DNA of 64,000 bases from 62-47 sp044463945 (GTDB lineage: Bacteria > Pseudomonadota > Alphaproteobacteria > Rhizobiales > Xanthobacteraceae): assembly GCA_044463945.1 (NCBI GenBank), contig JBIQLW010000012.1, positions 1 through 64,000 on the forward strand, read 5' to 3'. Under the pieces are notes generated by a model, which saw only the letters and a program-made list of their open reading frames with translations, was not told the DNA's origin and ran no database searches. The translations under genes were made by a program, and so were the position numbers. Of this stretch, positions 35,380 to 42,995 are shown piece by piece; the first letter of the stretch is position 1, and every line of letters starts with the position of its first letter.

Positions 35380-36102
35380 ATGTCTGGTCAGGATAAAGAG
35401 TTTCACACGCCCCCCGGTCTTGCCGAAGCCCAGCCGCATTATCACGGCCATCGCGAGCGCCTCCGCGACCGCTTCCGCAATGCCGGCGCCGACGCGCTGA
35501 GCGACTACGAACTGCTGGAACTGGTGCTGTTCCGCGCGCTGCCGCGACGCGATGTCAAGCCGCTGGCCAAATGTATGATCGCCAAGTTCGGCTCGTTCGC
35601 CGAGGTGGTCCACGCGCCGATCGCGCGGCTGCGCGAGGTGGACGGGCTGGGCGAGGCGGCGATCACCGAGGTCAAGCTGATCGCCGCCGCGGCGAGCCGG
35701 GTCGCCAAGGGGCAGCTCAAGCAGCGCACCGTGCTGTCGTCATGGGCGGCGGTCCTCGACTATTGCCGCTCCGCCATGGCGTTCGCCGACAAGGAGCAGT
35801 TTCGTATCCTGTTCCTCGACAAGCGCAATCAGGTGATCGCCGACGAGTTGCAGCAGGTCGGCACCATCGACCACACGCCGGTCTATCCGCGCGAGGTGGT
35901 CAAGCGGGCGCTCGAACTGTCCGCCACCGCCATCATCATGGTCCACAACCATCCCTCCGGCGATCCGACGCCCTCGACCGCCGATATTCAGATGACCAAG
36001 TCGATCATCGCCATCGCCAACCCGCTCGGCATCTCGGTGCATGACCACATCATCGTCGGCAAGCACGGCCACGCCAGCCTGAAAGGGCTGCGGCTGATTT
36101 AG
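35380..36102 (+). CDS. radC: RadC/JAB-domain protein
   Basis: 240 residues from the ATG at 35380; in-frame ATGs at 35341 and 35293 are possible and no ribosome site settles the choice. An N-terminal helix-hairpin-helix region (HYHGHRERLRDRF, then LREVDGLGEAAITEVKLIAAA) is followed by the JAB/MPN+ metalloprotease-like fold with MVHNHPSGDPTPSTAD. Despite its name, RadC has no firmly proven repair role. It is 114 or fewer bases after map, depending on the start. Confidence 0.92.
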   Translation: MSGQDKEFHTPPGLAEAQPHYHGHRERLRDRFRNAGADALSDYELLELVLFRALPRRDVKPLAKCMIAKFGSFAEVVHAPIARLREVDGLGEAAITEVKLIAAAASRVAKGQLKQRTVLSSWAAVLDYCRSAMAFADKEQFRILFLDKRNQVIADELQQVGTIDHTPVYPREVVKRALELSATAIIMVHNHPSGDPTPSTADIQMTKSIIAIANPLGISVHDHIIVGKHGHASLKGLRLI

Positions 36103-36112
36103 CGCATGATCC

Positions 36113-36266
36113 GGACACGAGGCGTCATCGTCCGCCAACGGGTCCGCGCAAGCGCGGCCCGATGACGGGTTGCGGCGGACGATTCAGTACGTCGGGCGAG
36201 TGTGCGGGGAAATTTGATTCGACACGGAATACTGGATGCTCCGCCTTCGCGGAGCATGACGGTTTT
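36113..36266. repeat. Composite palindromic repeat (family A), copy 5
   Basis: CCGGACACGAGGCGTCATCGTCCGCC, inner module GGTCCGCGCAAGCGCGGCCC, returning GGCGGACGATTCAGTA, spacer with GGGGAAATTTGATTC, then TACTGGATGCTCCGCCTTCGCGGAGCATGACGG. It fills the gap between convergent radC and the YhaN-like gene and probably lies in the 3' end of both transcripts. Confidence 0.82.
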
Positions 36267-36292
36267 CGTGTTGCCTGTGTCCGGGAAGCCCC

Positions 36293-39200
36293 CTACAGCG
36301 CCACGCAATCGATGCGGTGACTGCTCACCGTGCAAGCGAGATCGACCACATGGCGGTGGTGCGTGAACAGGATGATCTGCCGCGCGCTGCCGCCGGCGGC
36401 GAGCAGGCGCAGCGTCGCCAGCGTGCGGGCCTCGTCGAAACTGGTGAGCAGGTCGTCGCCGATGAACGGCATCGGCTCGGCGCCGTGACGTTCCAGTAGC
36501 GCCAGCCGCAGCGCCAGAAAAAGCTGGTCGCGGCTGCCTTCGCTCAAGCCCGCGATGCCGACCCGCTCGCCGCTCGCGCGCCGCGCCTTCAGTTCCGGCT
36601 GGTCGTCGTCGCCGTAGTCGATCGCGAGGCCGTCGAAAGCGGCACCGGAGGCGGCGGCGAACAGCACGCCGGCGCGCGCGATCAAGGGGTCCTGCACCCG
36701 CGCGCGATGGCGCTCGATGGCGCGGGCGGCGAGGCGGGCGGCGGCCGCGCGCAACAGCCAGCGCTGCGCGATGGCGAGCAACTCAGTATCGGCCTCGGCG
36801 CGCTCGGTCGCGGCGGCCGCGGCGTCGCGGCCTTTCAGCAGGGCGTCACGCTCGGTCCGGCGCTGTTGCAGCGTGGCCGATGCGGTGGCGATATCGTGCA
36901 GGAGTTGCGTCTGGCGCACCTGCTCGCGCGCGATGTCGCCGGGCAGGAGATCGAGATCGACGCCCTCGCGCTCCTGCCGCAGCGCCGCCTCGTCGCGTCC
37001 GTCGCCCGTCTCGGCGAGGTCGCGCCGCAGGTTCGCCTGCTCGGCCTCCAGCGCGTGGCTGGTCTGGATGCGATCCAGCGCGTTGCGCAGGGCGTCGATG
37101 TCGGGGCAATTCAGCACCGCGCGGGCGCGTTCGATCAGCGCGGCGGTGGCGGCGTGGCGCGCCGCCAGATCCTGACGGGCGAGGGCGCGTTGCGCGGCGG
37201 CGTCCTGCATCCGCCGGCGCGCGTCGGCCGCCCGCCGCGTGGCGTCGAGCAGGGTGCACAGGCGGGGCAGGATCTCCAATGCGGATGCGCCCTGCGCCTG
37301 CGGTGCGATGCGCTCGGCAAGCGCCCGCACGTCGGCCTCGAAGGCGGCGATATCCGCTTCCATCGTCAGCACGCTGCGGCTCTCGCGCTCGAAGCTCGCT
37401 TTGGGCACGGCGACGCTCTGCCACACCGCGAGCGCCGCCTCGGCCTCGGCCGCCGTCGCCTCGCTTGCAACCGCGATGCCGGCCATTGCGCCCGGCCACG
37501 CTTGCTGCACTTGCGCGAGCGCGCGCTGCGCCGTGTCCCGCGCCGCCTCGGCCTCGCGCAGGTCACGGGCGATGCGCTGCTTGTTGACGGCGCGGGCCCT
37601 GGCGTCGGCCCAGGCGGTGCGCAACTCGTCGAGGCGCAGCGCGGCCTCGCGATGAAGAATGTCGGCGGCGAGCGCGCGGTCCGGCGTCCGGCCGAGACGT
37701 TCGAGGAACGCGATGGTGGCGCTCTTGCCGGCGTCGAGGCTGGCCGCGAGCGCGTCGAGGCCGGCGGAAAGCGCGTCGAGCCTGGCGAGTCGTTGCAGGA
37801 TGTCGTCGACGCGCTCGCGCCAGCGCTGCATCTCGGCGGGCGCGCGCGGCGTGAGTTGCGCCGCCGCCCACAGCCCGCGCCACGCCTGATCGAGCGCGTC
37901 GCGCTCCTGCTCCGCCTCGGCGCGTTGCGCCGCGATGCGCTCGCGCTCGGCGCGATGGGTCGCGAGCCGCAGGCCGGCGTCCTCGCGGCGGGTCGCGCGC
38001 TCGGTGTCGCTCAGCAGCAGGTCGGTGATGCCGTCGATCGCCTGCGAGGCGCGGACGACCTCGCCGAAGCGCGCGTCGCGCTGCGCGCGGTCGCCGTCGA
38101 GCGCGTCGCGCAGCGCGCCGAGATGGGCGTCGCGCCGTCGCCGGGCCTCGGTGAGATCGGCGCGGCCCGGCATCGGCCCGGCGTCGGACAGTTGGCGCAG
38201 GTCGGCTTCCGCGGCGGCAATGGCGTCGTCGAGCGCGGCGAGGGCGGTGGCGAGCCGGCCGACTGCGTCGTCGTTGCCGGCGACATCGCGCGCGAAGCGC
38301 TCGATTTGCGCCATGTCCGGCAGCGGCAGGGCGCGCAGGCCGTCGAGCGGGCCGGGCGAGGGATCGAGCCGGCTCAGCGAGGCGGTGAGTGCGTCGCGCT
38401 CAAGCGTCAGCGCCGCGCGCTCGCGGCGCAGCCGGTCGGCCTGGGTGGGGATGTCGCCGAGCGCCTCGAAGCGCTGCTTCAGCGCGGCGGGATCGGTGAT
38501 CGCCGGGGTGTCGGCGTGCTCGGCGGCGAAGTCGTCGCGCTCGCGTTGTGCGCGCGCCATGCGGCTCTCGGCCTCGGCGATCGCGGTCTCGGCCTGCCGG
38601 CGGCGCGCGATCAGGTCGCGCGCCTGCGCCAGCGCGGGGTCGGACGGCAGCCGTTGCAGCAGCGCGGCGCAGGACGCCATGCCGAGCCGCCGCGCGCCGT
38701 CGTCGAGCGCGGCCTGCGCCGCGTCGCGGGCCTGGCGACGGCGCGGCAGGTCCTCGAAATCCTTGCGGATCGCACCCATGCGATCGCGCAGCGCCTCGAC
38801 CGCCGCCTGCTCCGACAGCAGCGCCTCGTTGACGGCAAGGGCCGCGATCTCCGCCGCGTCGGCCGCGTCAGTGGCGGCGAGCGCCGCGCTCTCGCGCGCG
38901 ATCTCGATGTCGGCCGCGACCGCCTCGCGCCATTCGGTGAGCGTGGCGGGCGCGACGACGGGCAGATCGGCCAGCGCGGCGCGCTCGCGCGCGATCTCGT
39001 CGAGCCGCGCCAGCTTGGAGCGCACCCGCAGCGTGCGCTGCCAGCGCGCCAAAGCCTTGCCGCTGTCGCTGTGCGCGGCGTTGAGCGAAGCAAGTTGCGC
39101 CTCGGCGTCGCGGACGGCGTCGTCGGCCTGGCGCAGCGCCTCGCGGGTGACGATGCTGTCGCGCAGGGTGCGTTCGGCCGCCTCGCGCCGGTCGGCGGCG

Positions 39201-39751
39201 ATGTAGAACGCCTTGCTGCTTGAGCGGCGCGGCGTGAACAGGTCGTCGGCCTCGCGTTGCAAACGCTCCTTCAGTTGCGTCAGCGCGCTCATCCCGGCCG
39301 AACTCGCCGCCAGCGTTTCCGCAAGCCGCCCGCCGGCGCGCAGCAAATCGTCGCCGCCGCGCCGCAGCGACTCGGCGGTGAGGCCGAACTCGCGATCGAA
39401 GGTGTCGCGCGCGATGCCGCCGAGCCACGGCGTCAGCGTGTCGTCGCCCAGCGGCTGGTCGGCGGCGTCGAGCAGCGTGTTCCTGTTGCCCTTGCGGCGG
39501 CGGATGGCGAGTTGCCGGCCGTCGGAATGGCGCAGCACGCCGCCGATCCGCAGCGCGCTGTTGTCGTGCTTGAAATTGTAGGCCGTGCGCGCGCCGAAGC
39601 CGAACAGCAGATCGCCGATCGCCGACAGCGCCGAGGTCTTGCCGGATTCGTTGGCGCCATGGACGATGTGAAGCGCTGCGTCGGGAGCGAAGCTCAGCAC
39701 CCGGTCGGTGAACGCGCCGTAGCGTTCAAGGGTGAGGCTGTCCAGTCTCAC
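36293..39751 (-). CDS. AAA ATPase of the YhaN / SbcC-like family
   Basis: 1152 residues. Walker A GANESGKT is at 32-39 in an SMC-type head, then a very long Ala/Arg/Glu-rich region that should form an antiparallel coiled coil (about 190-1010). The C-terminal half of the head follows with an ABC signature-like LSEGSRDQLFLALRLALL, Walker B FIGDDLLTSFD and a switch histidine in FTHHRHVVDLA. This is the arrangement of Bacillus YhaN and of SbcC/Rad50. The ATG overlaps the stop of the next gene upstream, an SbcD-like nuclease, so the two should form a complex that processes DNA ends. The exact substrate is unknown. Confidence 0.9.
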   Translation of the reverse strand: MRLDSLTLERYGAFTDRVLSFAPDAALHIVHGANESGKTSALSAIGDLLFGFGARTAYNFKHDNSALRIGGVLRHSDGRQLAIRRRKGNRNTLLDAADQPLGDDTLTPWLGGIARDTFDREFGLTAESLRRGGDDLLRAGGRLAETLAASSAGMSALTQLKERLQREADDLFTPRRSSSKAFYIAADRREAAERTLRDSIVTREALRQADDAVRDAEAQLASLNAAHSDSGKALARWQRTLRVRSKLARLDEIARERAALADLPVVAPATLTEWREAVAADIEIARESAALAATDAADAAEIAALAVNEALLSEQAAVEALRDRMGAIRKDFEDLPRRRQARDAAQAALDDGARRLGMASCAALLQRLPSDPALAQARDLIARRRQAETAIAEAESRMARAQRERDDFAAEHADTPAITDPAALKQRFEALGDIPTQADRLRRERAALTLERDALTASLSRLDPSPGPLDGLRALPLPDMAQIERFARDVAGNDDAVGRLATALAALDDAIAAAEADLRQLSDAGPMPGRADLTEARRRRDAHLGALRDALDGDRAQRDARFGEVVRASQAIDGITDLLLSDTERATRREDAGLRLATHRAERERIAAQRAEAEQERDALDQAWRGLWAAAQLTPRAPAEMQRWRERVDDILQRLARLDALSAGLDALAASLDAGKSATIAFLERLGRTPDRALAADILHREAALRLDELRTAWADARARAVNKQRIARDLREAEAARDTAQRALAQVQQAWPGAMAGIAVASEATAAEAEAALAVWQSVAVPKASFERESRSVLTMEADIAAFEADVRALAERIAPQAQGASALEILPRLCTLLDATRRAADARRRMQDAAAQRALARQDLAARHAATAALIERARAVLNCPDIDALRNALDRIQTSHALEAEQANLRRDLAETGDGRDEAALRQEREGVDLDLLPGDIAREQVRQTQLLHDIATASATLQQRRTERDALLKGRDAAAAATERAEADTELLAIAQRWLLRAAAARLAARAIERHRARVQDPLIARAGVLFAAASGAAFDGLAIDYGDDDQPELKARRASGERVGIAGLSEGSRDQLFLALRLALLERHGAEPMPFIGDDLLTSFDEARTLATLRLLAAGGSARQIILFTHHRHVVDLACTVSSHRIDCVAL

Positions 39752-40974
39752 GGCCGCGCTCCGGCGAGCAGCGCGCGGGCGTCGTCGCCCAGCGCGGCCA
39801 GCGCTTCCGTGTCACGGAGCCTCGCGCGCAAATCCTTCGGCAGCCGGTCCTCGATGTCCTTGACCAGCCGCTCAAGCGCGGCGGCGAATTCCGGATCGCC
39901 CGCGGCCTCGCGCAGCAGATCGTCGATATCGAGGCTGTCGGATGACGGCGCCGGCGCCGCCGTGTGTCGCGGCGGCCGCGTCCGGATCCTGAGCTGTTCG
40001 ATCCAGCAGTCGCCGGCGACGCGGAAGCCGGCGGCGCGAAGCTCGTCCTGCATGTCGTCGCGGCGGGCGACGAGGCGGTTGTGCAGCGGCGTCGTGCCTT
40101 GAAGGGTGACGCGGACCGCCAGCGGACGGCTGTCACTGTTGCGATGCAGCCCGGCCAGCGCGGCGTCGACCTTCGCCGTGACCTCGGCTTCGTCGGCGAC
40201 GCCGGCGATGTCGAGGGTAAGGCGCGCCCAGCGCGCACCGTCGAGCACCAGCGGCGACACCTCAGTGATGCGGCCGTCCTCCACGGTGACGCGCATCGCG
40301 CCCTTGGGGCCGGTCTCGCGGATGCTGCGGCCTTGCAGGTTGCCGGGAAACACGATCCACGGATCGCGGCTGACGATCTCGGCGGCGTGGACATGGCCGA
40401 GCGCCCAGTAGTCGTAGCCGAAGCGTTTCAGGTCATCGATCGCGCAGGGCGCGTAGCCGGCGTGGCCGCGCGAGCCGTCGAGCGAGGTGTGCAGCACGCC
40501 GATGTTGAGCCAGCCGTCGCGCCGCGCCGGATAGGTCTGGACGAAATCGCTGGTCAGCCGGTGCGGGAAGCTGCGGCCGTGCAGCGTCACGCGATGCGGT
40601 TCGAGGTGCAGCGAGGCGGCCTTGCCGGAGGGAAACACATGCACCGTGTCGGGATAGGGCAGGTCGCGCGACATCACGCTTTCGGCGTCGTGGTTGCCCT
40701 TGACGATGTAGACCGGGATGCCGGCGCGGTGCAGGTCGCTGATGGCGCGCACGAAGAACAGCCCGGTGGTGACGTCCTTCCAGTCGCCGTCGAACACGTC
40801 GCCGGCGATGATGAGAAAGGCGGCCTCGCTGGCGATGGTTTCCGCCACCAGCGCCTCGACGGCGCGGCGGCCGGCCCGCGCGAAGCGTTCGGCCACCGCC
40901 CTGTCCTTGAGGCCGAGCCCGGCCAGCGGGCTGTCGATATGCAGGTCGGCGGCGTGAATGAAGGTGAAGCGCAT
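39748..40974 (-). CDS. Metallophosphoesterase/DNA exonuclease of the YhaO / SbcD-like family
   Basis: 408 residues. The two-metal phosphoesterase motifs are all present: D10 and H12 in IHAADLHIDSPL, GDVFDGDW, GNHDAES, LHTSLDG and LGHVHAAE. The remaining C-terminal 150 residues form a capping region as in SbcD/Mre11-type nucleases. It overlaps the YhaN-like ATPase gene by four bases (ATGA), the usual sign of a stable partner pair. It is divergent from rlmJ. Confidence 0.92.
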   Translation of the reverse strand: MRFTFIHAADLHIDSPLAGLGLKDRAVAERFARAGRRAVEALVAETIASEAAFLIIAGDVFDGDWKDVTTGLFFVRAISDLHRAGIPVYIVKGNHDAESVMSRDLPYPDTVHVFPSGKAASLHLEPHRVTLHGRSFPHRLTSDFVQTYPARRDGWLNIGVLHTSLDGSRGHAGYAPCAIDDLKRFGYDYWALGHVHAAEIVSRDPWIVFPGNLQGRSIRETGPKGAMRVTVEDGRITEVSPLVLDGARWARLTLDIAGVADEAEVTAKVDAALAGLHRNSDSRPLAVRVTLQGTTPLHNRLVARRDDMQDELRAAGFRVAGDCWIEQLRIRTRPPRHTAAPAPSSDSLDIDDLLREAAGDPEFAAALERLVKDIEDRLPKDLRARLRDTEALAALGDDARALLAGARP

Positions 40975-41068
40975 GATGTTGTGTTGTAACCGATTATGAC
41001 GGACTTGTAAGGCGGGTGTCCCGCGCCGTCAGGTTGCTTTCGGGCCGGGATGCCGCCACAAGAGCGGC

Positions 41069-41911
41069 ATGAATTATCGCCACGCCTTTCATGCCGGCAA
41101 TTTCGCCGATGTCGTCAAGCATCTCGTGCTGGTGCGCATCCTCACCTATCTGCACGACAAGCCGGCCGCGTTCCGGGTGATCGACAGCCACGCCGGGGCC
41201 GGCCGCTACGATCTCACCGGCAGCGAGGCGACGCGCGGCGGCGAGTGGCTGACGGGAATCGCGCGGCTGATGCAGGCGCGCTTTCCGGCGGAGGCGGGGA
41301 CGCTGATCGCGCCCTATCTCGACATCGTCCGCGCCTTCAATCCGCCGGGCAAACTGGACGTCTATCCCGGCTCGCCGCTGATCGCCCGTGCCTTGCTGCG
41401 GCCGCAGGATCGCCTGGTGGCGTGCGAGGTCGCGGACGCGCCGCGCAGGCAGTTGATCGACGCGCTGCGCCGCGACGCGCAGGCGCGCGTGGTCGATCTC
41501 GACGGCTGGGTGGCGCTGCCGGCCTTCGTGCCGCCGAAGGAGCGGCGCGGGCTGGTGCTGATCGATCCGCCGTTCGAGCAGCCCGACGAGTTCGAGCGGC
41601 TGGCGCGGGTGTTCAAGGAGACTTTCGCGAAGTGGCCGACCGGCATCTATGTGCTGTGGTATCCGGTGAAGAACCGCCGCGCCACCGATGCGCTGGCGCA
41701 TGAGGTCGCGGCGGCCTCCGACAAATGCCTGCGGCTGGAGTTCAGCGTCGCGCCGATGATCGAGGGCGGCGGCCTGACGTCGGCGGGCCTTCTGATCGTC
41801 AATCCGCCGTGGACGCTCGCGACCGAATTGAAGACGATCCTGCCGCAGTTGCAGAAGCCGCTCGGCCGCGGCGGCGCGGCGCGCTTCCGGCTGGAAACCG
41901 CGAGATCGTGA
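41069..41911 (+). CDS. rlmJ: 23S rRNA (adenine(2030)-N6)-methyltransferase RlmJ
   Basis: 280 residues. The start MNYRHAFHAGNFADVVKH is the highly conserved N-terminus of RlmJ/YhiR. The SAM-binding loop reads VIDSHAGAGRYDL and the N6-adenine methylase motif is DPPF (166-169) in LIDPPFEQPDEFERL. A late segment SAGLLIVNPPW is also typical. It methylates A2030 of 23S rRNA. It is divergent from the SbcD-like gene with 94 bases between. Confidence 0.95.
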   Translation: MNYRHAFHAGNFADVVKHLVLVRILTYLHDKPAAFRVIDSHAGAGRYDLTGSEATRGGEWLTGIARLMQARFPAEAGTLIAPYLDIVRAFNPPGKLDVYPGSPLIARALLRPQDRLVACEVADAPRRQLIDALRRDAQARVVDLDGWVALPAFVPPKERRGLVLIDPPFEQPDEFERLARVFKETFAKWPTGIYVLWYPVKNRRATDALAHEVAAASDKCLRLEFSVAPMIEGGGLTSAGLLIVNPPWTLATELKTILPQLQKPLGRGGAARFRLETARS

Positions 41912-41925
41912 GCGGGGTCCTGCGC

Positions 41926-41953
41926 AAAAAAATCCCGGCCGCAAGCGGCCGGG
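41926..41953 (-). terminator. Intrinsic terminator of the outer-membrane barrel gene
   Basis: CCCGGCCGC (41934-41942) pairs with GCGGCCGGG (41945-41953). Read on the minus strand, the stem is followed at once by ATTTTTTTG, a classical T-run. It lies about 95 bases past the stop of the leftward barrel gene and 15 bases after rlmJ, and serves the minus strand; no T-run follows on the plus strand. Confidence 0.85.
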
Positions 41954-41985
41954 AGTCGATGAAGCCAAAGTCTTTTTGCTTTGAT

Positions 41986-42046
41986 TAGAGCGTTTTCAAG
42001 CGAAGTGGATACCGGTTCGCGTGAAGAAAACGCGTCAAATAAAGAA
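41986..42046. repeat. Dispersed intergenic repeat with GCGTTTTC / GAAAACGC arms (family E)
   Basis: GCGTTTTC (41990-41997) and GAAAACGC (42026-42033) are complementary, with AAGCGAAGTGGATACCGGTT between them. I recall near-identical sequence scattered through genomes of this group, but that was not checked here. It directly abuts the stop codon of the barrel gene. Confidence 0.6.
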
Positions 42047-42047
42047 T

Positions 42048-42680
42048 CTAGAAGCGGTAGTTGACGCCGGCGCGGACCATGCCGAACGAGTAGCCGTTAT
42101 CGGTTCCGGTGATGCGGAAGCGGCTGCTCGACAGATCGACGTAGAGATATTCGACCTTGGCGCTGATGTTCTGCGTCAGGCCGAACTCCGCGCCGACGCC
42201 GACCGTCCAGCCCGCCGACAGGTGGCTCTCGCGCTGGAGCGCCGTCTCGCCGTTGAGCGTGCCGAAGGCGAGGCCGCCGGTGCCGTAGATCAGGATATTG
42301 TCCATGGCGTAGCCGACGCGGCCGCGCGCCGTGCCGAACCACGGGTTGTTGAACTTCCATCCGGCGAAGCGGTTCTCCGCGCCGTTGAGTTGCAGGTCGC
42401 CCTCAAGGCCGATCACCAGCGGGCCGGACTGCACGTTGTAGCCGATCTGGACGCCGCCGCTGAATCCGGATGGGCGCGTCGGGTTGTTGGACACCGTGCC
42501 CCAGTTGTAGCCGAGGTTGCCGCCCAGATAGGGGCCGGCCCAGCTATAGCCGTTGAGCGGCTGGCTGACGGTGTAGGGGCCGCGCGCGCCGTAGGACCAG
42601 TCCGCGGCCTGCGCGGGCATGGCAACGGCGAACGCCGCGGCGGCCATGGCGGCGGCGGTGGCCCACGTTGTCCTGGTCAT
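42048..42680 (-). CDS. Outer-membrane beta-barrel protein (Omp25/Omp31-like)
   Basis: 210 residues. A signal peptide (AAAMAAAAFAVAMPAQAA) is followed by alternating aromatic-rich strands such as YSWAGPYLGGNLGYNWGTV and a final strand ending in phenylalanine (GMVRAGVNYRF), the usual BAM recognition end. It matches the porin-like small barrels of Rhizobiales (Omp25/RopB group). The gene has its own promoter region with two perfect TTAA-N7-TTAA boxes 94-149 bases upstream, and its own terminator. Its role is probably envelope stability; no ligand can be inferred. Confidence 0.9.
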   Translation of the reverse strand: MTRTTWATAAAMAAAAFAVAMPAQAADWSYGARGPYTVSQPLNGYSWAGPYLGGNLGYNWGTVSNNPTRPSGFSGGVQIGYNVQSGPLVIGLEGDLQLNGAENRFAGWKFNNPWFGTARGRVGYAMDNILIYGTGGLAFGTLNGETALQRESHLSAGWTVGVGAEFGLTQNISAKVEYLYVDLSSSRFRITGTDNGYSFGMVRAGVNYRF

Positions 42681-42773
42681 CGAATTACTCCCCGGTCCCC
42701 TTCGCCGTTCCCGCCGCGCCCGACGGTTACGGAACTCGCAATGAAATCGCTAAAATTTATCGAATCCCGAGCG

Positions 42774-42788
42774 TTAAGCGGGTCTTAA
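42774..42788. promoter_or_regulatory. Perfect CtrA-type box (TTAA-N7-TTAA), proximal
   Basis: TTAA-GCGGGTC-TTAA, enclosed in a larger perfect inverted repeat, GCGTTAAG (42771-42778) and CTTAACGC (42784-42791). It is 94 bases upstream of the barrel gene ATG and about 208 upstream of uvrC. CtrA is the cell-cycle response regulator of Alphaproteobacteria and its full site is TTAA-N7-TTAA. Confidence 0.6.
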
Positions 42789-42814
42789 CGCGGCCTTCGC
42801 GCGCCGCGTCATCG

Positions 42815-42829
42815 TTAAGGGAAGGTTAA
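42815..42829. promoter_or_regulatory. Perfect CtrA-type box (TTAA-N7-TTAA), distal
   Basis: TTAA-GGGAAGG-TTAA, 41 bases from the proximal box, about four helical turns, so both would face the same side of the DNA. The 315-base region 42681-42995 otherwise holds a family E repeat and a hairpin upstream of uvrC, and no gene. Confidence 0.6.
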
Positions 42830-42831
42830 GG

Positions 42832-42900
42832 GCATGATCCCGAAAAGTGGGAACCGGTTTGCGCTGCGCGGCCCTTCGGGTCGGATAAGATTATGCTCCA
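42832..42900. repeat. Dispersed intergenic repeat GCATGATCCCGAAAAGTGGGAACCGG (family E relative)
   Basis: It begins GCATGATCCCGAAAAGTGGG and returns as AAGATTATGCTCC at its right end. From memory this is a common interspersed sequence in this group of bacteria; a search was not possible. It lies between the CtrA-type boxes and the uvrC upstream hairpin. Confidence 0.55.
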
Positions 42901-42918
42901 ATAAAAGAAATAGCCGGC

Positions 42919-42945
42919 GTCCGATTCAATCTGGTTGAATCGGAC
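42919..42945. repeat. Perfect 11-bp inverted repeat upstream of uvrC
   Basis: GTCCGATTCAA (42919-42929) pairs with TTGAATCGGAC (42935-42945) across a five-base loop, 51 bases before the uvrC ATG. No T-run follows. It could be an operator or an mRNA leader hairpin. Confidence 0.6.
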
Positions 42946-42995
42946 TCCGGCCGCGCCGCTGGCGGGGGCTGGCCGCAGCGCTTAATTTGACGGCC

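Noticed and set aside
36707..39223. 838-codon plus-strand open frame inside the YhaN-like gene
   Set aside because: Antisense of a GC-rich coiled-coil gene, low-complexity Arg/Gly composition.
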